Origin: Arthrobacter sp. 35W
GTDB taxonomy: Bacteria; Actinomycetota; Actinomycetes; Actinomycetales; Micrococcaceae
Direction: 5' to 3'
Length of the DNA stretch: 64,000 nucleotides
Assembly (NCBI RefSeq): GCF_000482545.1
Contig: NZ_KI519454.1
Coordinates: 992,001 to 1,056,000, forward strand
Numbering within the stretch: position 1 is the first letter of the stretch; the number at the start of each line of letters is the position of its first letter. The notes beneath the pieces were generated by a model. The model worked only from the letters and a program-made list of their open reading frames with translations, ran no database searches and had not been told where the DNA came from. Position numbers and translations under genes: made by a program. Of this stretch, positions 51,931-60,922 are shown in pieces.

Positions 51931-54156
51931 CTACTCCGTGGAGGCCATCAGATCCGCCAGGTCTTCCAGATCGGGTCCGGCATCGAAGCGAAGCACGACA
52001 CGGTCCAAGATGCTGCCGGCCATCGCAAAGGGGGCCACGTAGTCCGGCGAGACGGTGCTTACGGGGTCGGCACCGACATCCATGCCCCAGAAGGACAGAT
52101 GGCCGGAGACCTGCGGCACAACGGCCCGTCCCGTGACGGTTCCCTGCTGGACAAGCTCGACGATGGCCACCCTCCCTTCTTGCCGGGTGAGCCTGAAGCC
52201 CACTGTCGCATCGCCTTCAGGGACGGGGGCATCGGCTTTGAGCACCACCCTGGTACCCAGATGGTTGTGCTCAAAGGTTGCCGTCCCGTTGCGGATGTAA
52301 AGGGCATAGCCGCCCCGGACGTTTCCGCTGGACAACAGTGCACCCTCGGTTCCGGATTTGAATCCGGTTAGATAAGCGCTGACCTCCATGGATCGGTCGC
52401 TGCCGGCGATTGCGCTGGCGAAAGGGACATGGCTCTGCCCCGGGCGGAGTACGATCTCCTTCCGGTTGATGAGGCCCGACGGACCGCGCGCTGTCAGCAA
52501 CTCGTAGAGGGTCCGGTCATCCAAGGGGAAGGCCCCGACGCTGTGCGCCTGGCTCCACCACATGGCCTTCAAATTCTCTACCTTTTCCGGGAAGTCCCCG
52601 GCCATGTCGATGGACTCGGAAAAGTCCACCGTGCCGTTGTAAAGGCGCCACTTGTCAGTATCGAAGGACTCTCCGCTGACGTGTTCCGTCACGGCCTTCC
52701 ATCCCTTGTGCCAAATGGCCCGGTGACCCAGCATTTCCCAGAACTGGGTGTCGCGGCGGGCCGGTGCGGCGGCATCGGACAGAGAGTCGCGCAGGCTGGC
52801 GCCGTCGACGTCGTCGGGCATTTCGATCCCGGCGAGGTCCAGCAACGTGGGGGTGATGTCGATTGCGTGGACGAACTGGTTGCGCACACCACCGCCTTCC
52901 TTAATTCCGGCGGGCCAGGAAACGACTAGGGGGGAGCGGACGCCGCCGAGGTCTACAAATTGCTTGTACCGGCGGAACGGTGTGTTTCCTGCCATGGCCC
53001 AGCCCTCCGGGTAGTGGGCGGGCCCCATGGCGGTGCCTAGGTCGGGCAGCAGTTCGAGCTGCTCGGCGGCGGGGCGATGGATGCCCGAGTAGGGTGCGTT
53101 GCAGTCGACGTCGCCGGTCGGACCGCCCTCCCGCGAGGCGCCGTTGTCCGACATGACCAGCACAATGGTGTTTTCCTTCAGGCCCAGGGTCTCCAGAGTC
53201 TCCAGCAGGCGGCCGATTTGGGCGTCGGCGTGTTCCAGGAAACCGGCAAAGGCGGCCTGGAGGTGGGTGAAGACCTCGCGCTCGTCGGCGCTGAGCTCGT
53301 CCCAGCGGCGAACGCTGTCGCTTGGCTCCGTCAGGATCGTGTCGGCCGGGACGAGGCCCAGTGCCTTCTGCCGTTCCAGACGCTCTGCCCGGGTGGTGTC
53401 CCAGCCCTTGGCAAAGACCGGCAGGTACTTTTCGATGTACTCCCGCGGAGCCTGGAACGGGGCGTGTGTGGCGCCCAGTGCGAGCTGGAGGTAGAACGGT
53501 GCGTTGGGGCGGTAGGTGACGTGGTCCTTGATGAAGGTTGTTGCGTGGTCCGCCAGATCCTCGCTGAGGTGGTAGCCCGGGGTGGATGGCGGGGTGACCG
53601 AGTGATTGTCCTGGATGAGCTCGGGTGCGTATTGGTCTGTGCACCCATCCATGAACCCGTAGTACTTGTCGAATCCTCGGCTCAGCGGCCAATTCTGGAA
53701 CGGGCCGGCGGGAGTGATCTCGTGCAGCGGGGCCAAGTGCCACTTCCCAGCGAGGTAGGTGCCGTAGCCTTCGTTGCGCAGGATTTGCGGCAGCATCGCT
53801 ACGTCGGGGCGGATGGCGCCGCGGGAATTGGGGAATCCCGTGTCGGCGTCGGCAAGGAACCGCATGCCCACCGAGTGGTGGTTTCGGCCTGTCAGCAGGC
53901 TGGCCCGGGTGGGGGAGCAGAGGGGGGTGACATGGAAGTTGTTGTACCTTAGCCCGGTTTGGGCCAGTGAATCGATGGCGGGTGTATTGATCTCGGAGCC
54001 GAAGCAGCCAAAGTCCGACCACCCGGTGTCGTCCAGTATCACCATGACAACGTTGGGCTTCCCGGCCAAGTCGGCCGGTGCGGTGGGCCACCACGGCTGG
54101 GATTCTGCGACGGTGGTGCCGATGGTGCCCTGGAAATCATGGGCGTCTGTATTCAC
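51931..54156 (-). CDS. Arylsulfatase-type sulfatase (cysteine type)
   Basis: 741 residues. The sulfatase signature CSPTRASLLTGR starts at Cys-80, which must be oxidised to formylglycine. Metal ligands are visible in VMVILDDTGWSDFG (about residue 37), GTYLAGKWHL and MSDNGASREGG. There is no signal peptide, so it should act in the cytoplasm on an imported sulfate ester. It starts with GTG 54156, 5 nt after the transporter stop, so the two form an operon controlled by the triple operator. The C-terminal 180 residues form a beta-rich accessory domain. No maturation enzyme is in the window. The substrate is unknown. Confidence 0.9.
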   Translation of the reverse strand: MNTDAHDFQGTIGTTVAESQPWWPTAPADLAGKPNVVMVILDDTGWSDFGCFGSEINTPAIDSLAQTGLRYNNFHVTPLCSPTRASLLTGRNHHSVGMRFLADADTGFPNSRGAIRPDVAMLPQILRNEGYGTYLAGKWHLAPLHEITPAGPFQNWPLSRGFDKYYGFMDGCTDQYAPELIQDNHSVTPPSTPGYHLSEDLADHATTFIKDHVTYRPNAPFYLQLALGATHAPFQAPREYIEKYLPVFAKGWDTTRAERLERQKALGLVPADTILTEPSDSVRRWDELSADEREVFTHLQAAFAGFLEHADAQIGRLLETLETLGLKENTIVLVMSDNGASREGGPTGDVDCNAPYSGIHRPAAEQLELLPDLGTAMGPAHYPEGWAMAGNTPFRRYKQFVDLGGVRSPLVVSWPAGIKEGGGVRNQFVHAIDITPTLLDLAGIEMPDDVDGASLRDSLSDAAAPARRDTQFWEMLGHRAIWHKGWKAVTEHVSGESFDTDKWRLYNGTVDFSESIDMAGDFPEKVENLKAMWWSQAHSVGAFPLDDRTLYELLTARGPSGLINRKEIVLRPGQSHVPFASAIAGSDRSMEVSAYLTGFKSGTEGALLSSGNVRGGYALYIRNGTATFEHNHLGTRVVLKADAPVPEGDATVGFRLTRQEGRVAIVELVQQGTVTGRAVVPQVSGHLSFWGMDVGADPVSTVSPDYVAPFAMAGSILDRVVLRFDAGPDLEDLADLMASTE

Positions 54157-54161
54157 AACAA

Positions 54162-55505
54162 TCAGCTTTCTGTAGTGCTAAAGGTTCGTGCCCGCAGGGA
54201 GGCCTGGCGGGAGGTCAGGTAGATGGCACTGACCAGGGCGATGATGGCCACGATGACCAAATATGTGGAGATCGACCAGGTCGCTCCTCCAGCGGAGTTC
54301 TGCAGCGCCTGGGCGATGAGTGGGCCGAAGCCGCCGCCGATGACCGTCGCAACCTGGAAGCCAACCGACATTCCGGTGTAGCGCACCTTGGGCTCCAGTA
54401 CTGCTGCGAACAGCGTGGCCTGCTGGCTAAAGAGGGTGCCGACGATCATGCCGTTGCAGACCATGACGACGAACAAGGCCGTGACGCTCTTCGTCTCCAT
54501 CAGCCAAAACATCGGGAATGCCCAGAGAGCCAGCACCGCGGTGGCCGTGACCAGGACCGGACGGGAACCGATGCGGTCCGAGATCAATCCGGCGAGCGGG
54601 GTCATGATGAGGTTCGCCAGCGACGCGGCAATGTTCGCGATGAGTGCCACCGTCGGGCTGATGCCCAGAGTCACCGTGGCGAATCCGAGGATGAAGACAC
54701 CCTGGATAAAACCGAGGGTGGTATCGGAGACATGGAGGCCGATCATGGCCAGAATCTGCTTCGGATACTGGCGCAGTGCCACTGTCAGCGGGAGTTTGGT
54801 CTTGGCTGGCGCGGAGGCCACTGCCTTTTCGAAGTCGGGAGTTTCCGTCAGGCGGACACGCAGGATGAGTCCGAAAACCACCAGTAGGATGCTGATCAGG
54901 AAGGGAATGCGCCACCCCCAGGCCAACAGGTCTGCTTTGGACATGGTGCCCGTGATGATGGCGACGACTCCACTGGAGAGGATGACGCCGATTGGTGCGC
55001 CGGCCTGGACGAGGCTGCCGAAGAATCCACGCTTGCTCTCGGGCGCGTGTTCGACGGCGAGTAACGCCGCTCCACCCCACTCGCCGCCCAGGCCAAATCC
55101 CTGGATGAAACGCAGGAGCACCAGCAGGATTGGTGCCCAGACGCCCACCTGGTTGAAGGTCGGGAGGCAGCCGATTCCGACGGTTACGCCGCCGGTGAGG
55201 AAGAAGGTCAGCATCAGCATCCGCTTGCGGCCGAACTTGTCGCCCATGTGCCCGATGACGATTCCGCCCAGGGGCCGTGCAACAAATCCCACGGCGAAGG
55301 TGCTCAATGCGAGCAGGGTGGCCAACGCCGGATCGCCGGTGGGGAAGAAGATGGCGCCGAAGACCAAAGCTGCCATGGGGCCATACACAAAGAAGTCGTA
55401 GTACTCCAGAACGGATCCGACCATGCTTGCCATGGCTGCTGTCCAGGGCGTCGTCGGTGGCTTGGTGGCCACGGCCTGACGGGACTGAAGGTTTTGGGCG
55501 TTCAT
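54162..55505 (-). CDS. MHS-family MFS transporter
   Basis: 447 residues with twelve hydrophobic segments. The start region MVGSVLEYYDFFVYGPMAAL and the loop GHMGDKFGRKRMLM are typical of metabolite:proton symporters (ProP, ShiA and KgtP relatives); GFGLGGEWGGAALLAVEHAP and RLTETPDFEKA agree. The start is ATG 55505, preceded closely by GAGGAG; a much longer frame upstream includes the promoter and is not coding. It probably imports the substrate of the sulfatase encoded immediately downstream. Confidence 0.9.
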   Translation of the reverse strand: MNAQNLQSRQAVATKPPTTPWTAAMASMVGSVLEYYDFFVYGPMAALVFGAIFFPTGDPALATLLALSTFAVGFVARPLGGIVIGHMGDKFGRKRMLMLTFFLTGGVTVGIGCLPTFNQVGVWAPILLVLLRFIQGFGLGGEWGGAALLAVEHAPESKRGFFGSLVQAGAPIGVILSSGVVAIITGTMSKADLLAWGWRIPFLISILLVVFGLILRVRLTETPDFEKAVASAPAKTKLPLTVALRQYPKQILAMIGLHVSDTTLGFIQGVFILGFATVTLGISPTVALIANIAASLANLIMTPLAGLISDRIGSRPVLVTATAVLALWAFPMFWLMETKSVTALFVVMVCNGMIVGTLFSQQATLFAAVLEPKVRYTGMSVGFQVATVIGGGFGPLIAQALQNSAGGATWSISTYLVIVAIIALVSAIYLTSRQASLRARTFSTTES

Positions 55506-55532
55506 GCTGCTCCTCATTGAGTCACTCAAGAA

Positions 55533-55621
55533 TAGGATCGATCCCATATCAAAACCAATGGTCAGAACCTGGAGTGTGAGATCGATCTCATAAACATAGA
55601 TGTTGAGATCGATCCCGTCAA
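55533..55621 (-). promoter_or_regulatory. Transporter-sulfatase promoter with three LacI-type operators
   Basis: On the minus strand TTGACG (55621-55616), a 17-nt spacer and TATGTT (55598-55593) form a good promoter. Operator 1 (GGGATCGATCTCAA, 55603-55616) lies in the spacer, operator 2 (TGAGATCGATCTCA, 55577-55590) over the start of transcription, and operator 3 (TGGGATCGATCCTA, 55533-55546) downstream. The 27- and 44-bp centre distances suggest cooperative repression. Confidence 0.7.
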
Positions 55622-56264
55622 TAGTCTTGAGTGTATTTTGGTTGCGGATGGCCGAGTCCGCAAATGCGGTTGGAGGCTGCGCCGCTCCGGCCTGAGTCGA
55701 TGGGGAGAGTTGGTCGCGGACCTGAACCCATTGATGCAAACCGTCAGGGCCGTTCTGGGGCGCTGACGTCGACCGACTCCCGGTTCGCGACGCTGGCAAC
55801 GAACAAGGACTGACTCATACTCCTTGGACATGGGCGGTGCGTTGAAGGGGTGTTGATGCGAATCGGTCCGGATTTGATCCTCCAACCAAATCTGAGTCGT
55901 GTGGTGCCCGGGTCCACGCCGCCTAATTTCGATGACCACGCCAGTGCACTCCGTAAGGTCATGACCAGCTGGCGAGGGGGTCGCCGCGACGGCGGGCTGA
56001 CGGGTTCTATGGATCGGAAATAGATCAAATCCGTCCAGCGGGGAGATGAGGGCCAGGGTTTCGGGCCGAGATGGAGGACATGAAGAATTCAAGCGAGATC
56101 GGCGGCTCTCCGGAAAGACAGGCTTGCTGACATCCCATGGAAGGGTGGTGTGCAAGTTGCCGCATCCACCTGCTGGACCCGAGGAAGCGCATCCCGGAAC
56201 CTGGCAGGATCGAGAATGCCCGAATCGCCGGTGCCGGGGCCCAGCGATGGAAGCCGATGCCGGC
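55622..56264. other. Spacer, no supported gene
   Basis: About 640 bp upstream of the transporter promoter. Several short frames exist on both strands, but none shows family similarity, and no repeat stands out. It may be decayed coding DNA. Confidence 0.4.
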
Positions 56265-56873
56265 TCAAAGAGTATTTGGGGTTGTGGGAGACGCGTCAGT
56301 GTCTGCGCCCCAACAGTTCCCCGGGGTCGCCAAGCTCGCTGTGGTCAGGCTGGTCCCCTGCCGGCTTTGCCCCGGCGGCTGTGCGGGCGACATTGCCTTG
56401 GCTGCACAAGCAAATCCGAGTCCCAGCAGGTTCATTCCCAGACCGCATAGGAAAGCGGCAACAATACTGCCGGGCACGGGACCAAAATGTCCAAGGTGTG
56501 TTGCCAGCACCGTGGAAAAGCCGACAAACATCCCCGGGACCAGGGACAGTGCCCTGATTCTTCCCAGCAGCAACATGCCCGGGTTCATCACCAGAATGGC
56601 CGCCAGGCCAGGTGCCCAAGCTGGAATCGACGGCCCGGCGGTGGACGCCAGAAATCCCTGTAGCCAGAGCGTACCTAGCGCGAAGACCGCACCCACTGGC
56701 AGAGTCCGTCCCAACGCGGACAAGGATGAATGTGAAGGGCCGCCAGGCAGCGAGATGGCGGCCCAGCCCAAGAAGATCCCCCACGTCGGCAGATTCAGTG
56801 ATGCGCCGCCGATAAAAATGGTGAAGGCGGCCAGCAGGGTTGCCGAGACTTCAATGGGCATCCGGATATGCAT
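56265..56873 (-). CDS. DUF1097-type membrane protein
   Basis: 202 residues. Four to five hydrophobic segments in the first 165 residues (ATLLAAFTIFIGGASLNLPT; WGIFLGWAAISLPGG; GLAAILVMNPGMLLLGRI; LVPGMFVGFSTVLATHLG; SIVAAFLCGLGMNLLGLG) resemble the DUF1097 family (YcdZ-like inner-membrane proteins). The C-terminal 35 residues are polar and may reflect a frameshifted end. Function unknown. It lies between the transporter operon and a LacI-type operator 290 bp upstream. Confidence 0.6.
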   Translation of the reverse strand: MHIRMPIEVSATLLAAFTIFIGGASLNLPTWGIFLGWAAISLPGGPSHSSLSALGRTLPVGAVFALGTLWLQGFLASTAGPSIPAWAPGLAAILVMNPGMLLLGRIRALSLVPGMFVGFSTVLATHLGHFGPVPGSIVAAFLCGLGMNLLGLGFACAAKAMSPAQPPGQSRQGTSLTTASLATPGNCWGADTDASPTTPNTL

Positions 56874-57047
56874 GTGATCAATTCCTTACGAAACGTCAAA
56901 CGGCGCACCGACTCGGAATTCCAATGCGCGGCGGCCAATCATTAGAGGTCATCTTCAGCGTCTTGTGGCTTCGGAATGAGCAGGGGTATGAGGAATAATT
57001 GGGCTGTTTTGCCGACCGGCAGGGAGGGAGGGTATCCGCCCAGCAAG

Positions 57048-57070
57048 ATGGCGGGGCTCAGCCCCGCCAT
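57048..57070. terminator. GC hairpin
   Basis: An 11-bp near-perfect palindrome with a single central base. The stem is strong, but the loop is unusually short and no T tract follows. A terminator or a structural site is possible. Confidence 0.4.
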
Positions 57071-57164
57071 AGCCGGCAAAGCGGTGATCTCCGTGAAGAA
57101 GTTGCACTTCGTCTCGCATGTCACTGGGCGTTGGCTGATTCAAGTAGGAGTGGCGTGAGAGGTA

Positions 57165-57178
57165 TGAGATCGATCTCA
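57165..57178. promoter_or_regulatory. LacI-type operator (fifth copy)
   Basis: TGAGATCGATCTCA, identical to the copies at 50496 and 55577. It lies between the DUF1097 gene (minus) and a possible dead gene starting near 57197 (plus), so which gene it controls is unclear. Confidence 0.65.
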
Positions 57179-57196
57179 ATAGGCTAGGTCCTGTGA

Positions 57197-57646
57197 TTGA
57201 CCCCGTCAAGACTTGGCCGCCCGAAAGCCGCGGTTTCCACCACATCGGTGAGCTTGGGTGAGGCGCCGATTCGCTGGGGGATCCGAGGTGAGGGCTTTGT
57301 CCGCGATCTCGTCTCCCCGAACAGTGTTGCAGTTGCGGTACAACACCGTCCGCGTGGACCGCCCCCGATCCGGGCAAGCGACAGAGTGCTCGATGTTGAA
57401 GGCCGAATATTTCTCCATGGATTGATCAAGGGAGCCAATATCGGCGCCGAATCCAAAGCAGGCAACGTGCGGATAGGCCACGGCGACGATGAAGCATCGT
57501 CACTACGTGGGGCACTGGTCGCCCTCCCCGCCTTCCACACCCTGGGTTCAACAGCGCCCGGCAGCCAGCCATTTCGGCTGGAACCTACCAATTCCAATCG
57601 GGCGCGACTTGCACCCGACCATCCCCATGGCTCATCCCTGGGGTAG
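57197..57646 (+). pseudogene. Possible decayed aldo/keto reductase start
   Basis: The frame begins after GTGATTGACCCCGTC with SRLGRPKAAVSTTSVSLGEA followed by PI, which looks like a worn form of the aldo/keto reductase start (LGRTGLEVSxLGLGxAPIG). The following 130 codons have no family pattern, so at most the first 25 residues are traceable. The LacI-type operator lies 20 bp upstream, as expected if a sugar dehydrogenase was once part of the regulon. Weak evidence. Confidence 0.3.
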
Positions 57647-58807
57647 GACAGAAAGCCCGGTAGAACGGGCGCAGCCCAATACATAGAGGCCGGTCCAAGC
57701 GCTGTGGTCTGCTACGCCGGCGCCGGCGTACATGGTGCATATAGGGTGCATGCAAACTACCGGGCTTCGGCGAAACAGGGGCTGCCCCCGGTCTTGTTGA
57801 CTCCTTGGCTTAGGGAGCCGGTTCTCGTGGATGCCTGTGGATCTTGTTGGCCAGTGCCAGCATGGTTGTCGCAGGGGACACTGGTGGGTTTTGACGAGTA
57901 TTGGCATTCGAGATGTCCATGGCCTTCTCGACTGGCGCTGCTTGAAGAGACAGAAGAAGGGTGTGCACAATGGGCACACCCTTCGCCGTCGGACTCGTCC
58001 GTACCGGTGCCGGACTGGGCCGGATTCGGCATGTTTCCTGGATTTCCCAGTGTTTGCAAGGGCCGGAATCCGGTTCGAGTCCCACCTCGGGCACAGTGTT
58101 TCCGCAGGTCAGGGGCCCTTTGGGCCTCTGACTGTGGACAAAACCCGCCGAAGTGTTGACATGAAGTCCACTTGGCTAGGCTCTTGGCCGAGTTCTACGG
58201 GCTCATGGCGTGTGGGTTGCGCTGGATATTGAACATTGCGAGTCCCCGATTCCTGGTGTCTGCGGTCCGGTTTTCTGTCCTACACCTAATTCATCGGGGG
58301 ATTCAGGGCTGGCGACATGAGGTAGGCGGAACTTTCGTGAGTTTCTTTCCCCGGGACGCCCAAGGCTTGGGTCACCTCTAAGGCTGGTTCCCTGCGTTGG
58401 TGTGATGGATATTGACCCTTTGAACCACCCATCAGGGAACGGCTCCGCGGCGGCATGCATGTCCAACTGAATCGGGTCGGATCCGTAACTAAGCTGCTGT
58501 GCGGTTGGGCCTTCCCTAGAGGCACCGCATCGGGGCCGGCGGCGCGGGCCTGTCTCGCCAGGTCCCCAGTAGCCCCGGAACAGCTGGCAGGCTCGAAAAA
58601 CGGGTGGCCTTTGGCCATCGGTGCCGTGCAGCGGCTCGGCGACCTAAGCGGGACCATTTGCGGGTGGGCCACACGCGAATCCAGCAAGCCAATTGGTAGG
58701 TGGATCCTTGGCATCGGGGGACTGGCCAGGAGGGTGCGGCGGTGGGGGACCGGCGCACAGGACCCCGAAATCGCCAAACCGAGCCGTGGAAGGACCGCCA
58801 TTTTGAA
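57647..58807. other. Non-coding junction region with tRNA-derived repeat
   Basis: About 1.2 kb without a supported gene. It includes the hairpin GAAGGGTGTGC-(7 nt)-GCACACCCTTC (57956-57984), matching in position the one at 43773-43797, and the 80-bp repeat at 58070-58149. Similarity to the first junction continues to about 58296. From 58300 to 58807 nothing is recognisable. Confidence 0.55.
58070..58149 (+). repeat. 80-bp direct repeat B with tRNA-Leu-like 3' end (att-like)
   Basis: Identical to 43885-43964, including the T-arm and acceptor 3' side of a tRNA-Leu-like gene and the following terminator hairpin. The two copies are 14,185 bp apart in the same orientation. Confidence 0.65.
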
Positions 58808-59065
58808 CTAACAGCCGCACCCCGGGGCGGCCGCCTGGGTGCGCTCTGATTTGTCGCGGTGTTCGTGGGTTTCTCCGTAGGGGACGTCGCGGCTGACGGC
58901 GACGGTGTAGGTGGTGTGGTTGTGTTGGGTGACCAGGATGCCGTGCCGGCGCTCCTGCATTGCCCGGGTCCTGGCAATGTCCTCGGCGGTGTTGAGGTCG
59001 TTTTCGAGTGTTGCCCGGTCATGGGCGGTGATTTCCACGACGAGGCCGCAGTGGTGCTTGATCAT
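58808..59065 (-). CDS. Small protein of unknown function with Cys-ending tail
   Basis: 85 residues (MIKHHCGLVVEITAHDRATL, then NDLNTAEDIARTRAMQERRH and an HNHTTYTVAVSRDVPYGETH segment, ending PGCGC). The start is ATG 59065, with GGAG 6 nt upstream; an ATG four codons earlier is less well placed. The predicted pattern is strand-helix-strand. The terminal CxC and several His residues could bind metal. No family is recognised. Confidence 0.5.
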   Translation of the reverse strand: MIKHHCGLVVEITAHDRATLENDLNTAEDIARTRAMQERRHGILVTQHNHTTYTVAVSRDVPYGETHEHRDKSERTQAAAPGCGC

Positions 59066-59435
59066 CTTGGTCTCCATCGGGGATGTGTTGTCGGAAGCGG
59101 GGTCGACAGCAGGTGCCGGGCAGGGCAGACAGGGCGGGAGGGGAAGCGGTGGTTCGGTGGCGTGCCCTGCCTGCGGTGAGGGGGTGCTGGCATGCCGTGG
59201 TTTCCGGCGGCCTGATCGGGAGCGTGGCGCTCGTCCCGGATCTACAACCAGTCTGGTGGGCCCGCGGTACAGCGGGCAATCGATGACTGTTGACTTTGTG
59301 TGGCAGCTGGTTGACGTTGGGACTGGCGGTTCTTGGTTGCGCCTGCCAGGCGGCGCGAGTCCGGATTCGACGCCGCCAAGAACCACCATTCCCAGCCGAC
59401 AATCCGCAGGCAGACGGGGGTGGATGGCCCCAGGT
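59066..59435. other. Spacer with small hairpin
   Basis: 370 bp without a supported gene. GCCCGC (59260-59265) and GCGGGC (59272-59277) form a short hairpin that may end transcription of the lyase operon (its stop is at 59436, minus strand). Confidence 0.4.
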
Positions 59436-60857
59436 TTAGGCGTTCGGCTTCAAAGCCTTCCGCCCCCTTTCGGCCGTGGCGCGTGCAATTTCAGCGCTGA
59501 GTCCCAGATGGTGTGCTGGTTCGAGGAGCGCCCGGATCTGGGACGCCGTCAGAAGGGCGCTGATCTCTGGATTGCTGGAGAGCGCTTCCATGAATGTCGA
59601 TTCACTCGTGGCGGCTTGATTGGCCGCCTGGTGCACGATCCCATGTGCTTTCTGGCGGCCCACGAGTCCGGCCAGATGCATCATGACGGCTTCGGCGGCA
59701 ATGAGTCCACCGGTCAACTCAAGGTTGGACCTCATCCGTTCCGGAAATACTTCCAGATCGCCCAACAGCTTGTGGAGCATGTGCAGCGAATCGCCCGTGA
59801 AGACTGCCGCCTGCTCCACCGCACGGTCCATCATGGCGGATCGGGAGCCATCGACTTCGTGGGACTGAATCATGGCTTCCAACGCCAGTGGCACGAGCGC
59901 CCGGACGGTGGCGCCGGCCGTCGCTATGCCGGAGCACAGTTTGGGGTTCCGCTTCTGCGGCATGGTTGAGCTGCCGATGTCGCCGGTGGGAATTGACTCG
60001 CTGACTTCGCCGAATTCCGTGGCCATGAGCCGGGCGATTTCTTCTGCGATGGAGCTCGCCGTCGCGCTGATCATGCCGAGCGTGCAGACGAATTCGGCAA
60101 AGTGGTCCACGATGTTCCGGGATGGCACGTTCATGGCACGAAGGCCCAGGATGCGGGCGACGCCGTCCTGCACTGCGGGACCTCGTTCGCCGAGGGTCGC
60201 GAAGGTCCCGGCGGCACCGCCGCTCATCGAGACAAACAACCGGGGCTCAAGTTGTGTAAGACGCTCCAGATGCCGGGCCATGACATCAAGCCACGCCGCG
60301 ACCTTGAACCCGAAGGTGATCGGTACCGCGTGTTGCCAGTGCGTGCGCCCGGCCATCTGATCATCGGCGTACGTCTCGGCCAAGCCGGCCAGCGTCTCGA
60401 TGACCTGGCACAGGCTGTGGCGCAGATGGATGTGGGCATCCTTGACTCCGACGGTGTCACCGCTTTGCTGGATGTTCTGTGTTGTCGCACCCCAGTGCAC
60501 CCATCCGCCATGCTCGGTGCCTACCACTCGGGAGAGTTCCGAAACCAAGGGCACCATGACATGCCCTGTCACGGCTTCTTCTGCAGCGATCCGGGCCTGG
60601 TCGAGTAGGTCAAGATGCGCGCATGCTGCGATCCTCGCTGCGGCGTCCTGCGGAATGATGCCCGTGTCTGCTTCGGCCTGGGCAAGGGCGGATTCGACAT
60701 CAAGCCAGCGTTGGCGCTTAGCCGTCGACGAGAACACCTTCCGCAGAAAGGCGGGATCTTGGTCGGCAGGCGGCTGTCCCGGGTCTGCCTGGTTGGGGGT
60801 TTCGTCCCTGTGATCTGTTGTTTGCCTGCTACCGGTGGCGGTGGCTAGATCTGGCAT
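59436..60857 (-). CDS. Fumarase/aspartase superfamily lyase (adenylosuccinate lyase / carboxymuconate cycloisomerase-like)
   Basis: 473 residues. The superfamily signature GSSTMPQKRNPKLCSG is at about residue 293, with HWGATTQNIQQSGDT near 122 and TGHVMVPLVSELSR near 97. Overall similarity is closest to the PcaB/PurB branch (RTHWQHAVPITFGFKVA). Most members release fumarate from an N-succinyl compound; PcaB instead cyclises carboxymuconate. No other purine or protocatechuate genes are nearby, whereas an ABC importer follows on the same strand upstream, so a catabolic lyase for an imported acid is likely. The N-terminal 35 residues are a polar extension. Confidence 0.8.
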   Translation of the reverse strand: MPDLATATGSRQTTDHRDETPNQADPGQPPADQDPAFLRKVFSSTAKRQRWLDVESALAQAEADTGIIPQDAAARIAACAHLDLLDQARIAAEEAVTGHVMVPLVSELSRVVGTEHGGWVHWGATTQNIQQSGDTVGVKDAHIHLRHSLCQVIETLAGLAETYADDQMAGRTHWQHAVPITFGFKVAAWLDVMARHLERLTQLEPRLFVSMSGGAAGTFATLGERGPAVQDGVARILGLRAMNVPSRNIVDHFAEFVCTLGMISATASSIAEEIARLMATEFGEVSESIPTGDIGSSTMPQKRNPKLCSGIATAGATVRALVPLALEAMIQSHEVDGSRSAMMDRAVEQAAVFTGDSLHMLHKLLGDLEVFPERMRSNLELTGGLIAAEAVMMHLAGLVGRQKAHGIVHQAANQAATSESTFMEALSSNPEISALLTASQIRALLEPAHHLGLSAEIARATAERGRKALKPNA

Positions 60858-60922
60858 GTCTTTCCTTTCAGGCCGTGCAAGTTCACGGTGGCTGTCTGCG
60901 TCGTTTCTCTGGACACGTGGGT

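Larger units (their letters stand above)
56874..57196. other. Control region upstream of the DUF1097 gene
   Basis: About 320 bp. It contains the hairpin ATGGCGGGGCT-C-AGCCCCGCCAT (57048-57070) and the operator at 57165-57178. No gene is visible. Confidence 0.45.

Noticed and set aside
55506-55799. Long N-terminal extension of the MHS transporter
   Set aside because: It would translate the promoter and three operators; the family start with GAGGAG upstream is at 55505.
57184-57684. Minus-strand 166-codon frame
   Set aside because: No family resemblance, and it shares the stretch with the equally weak plus-strand frame; neither can be called an intact gene.
58455-58811. Plus-strand 118-codon frame
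   Set aside because: No recognisable domain or ribosome binding site; several overlapping frames of equal quality exist on both strands.
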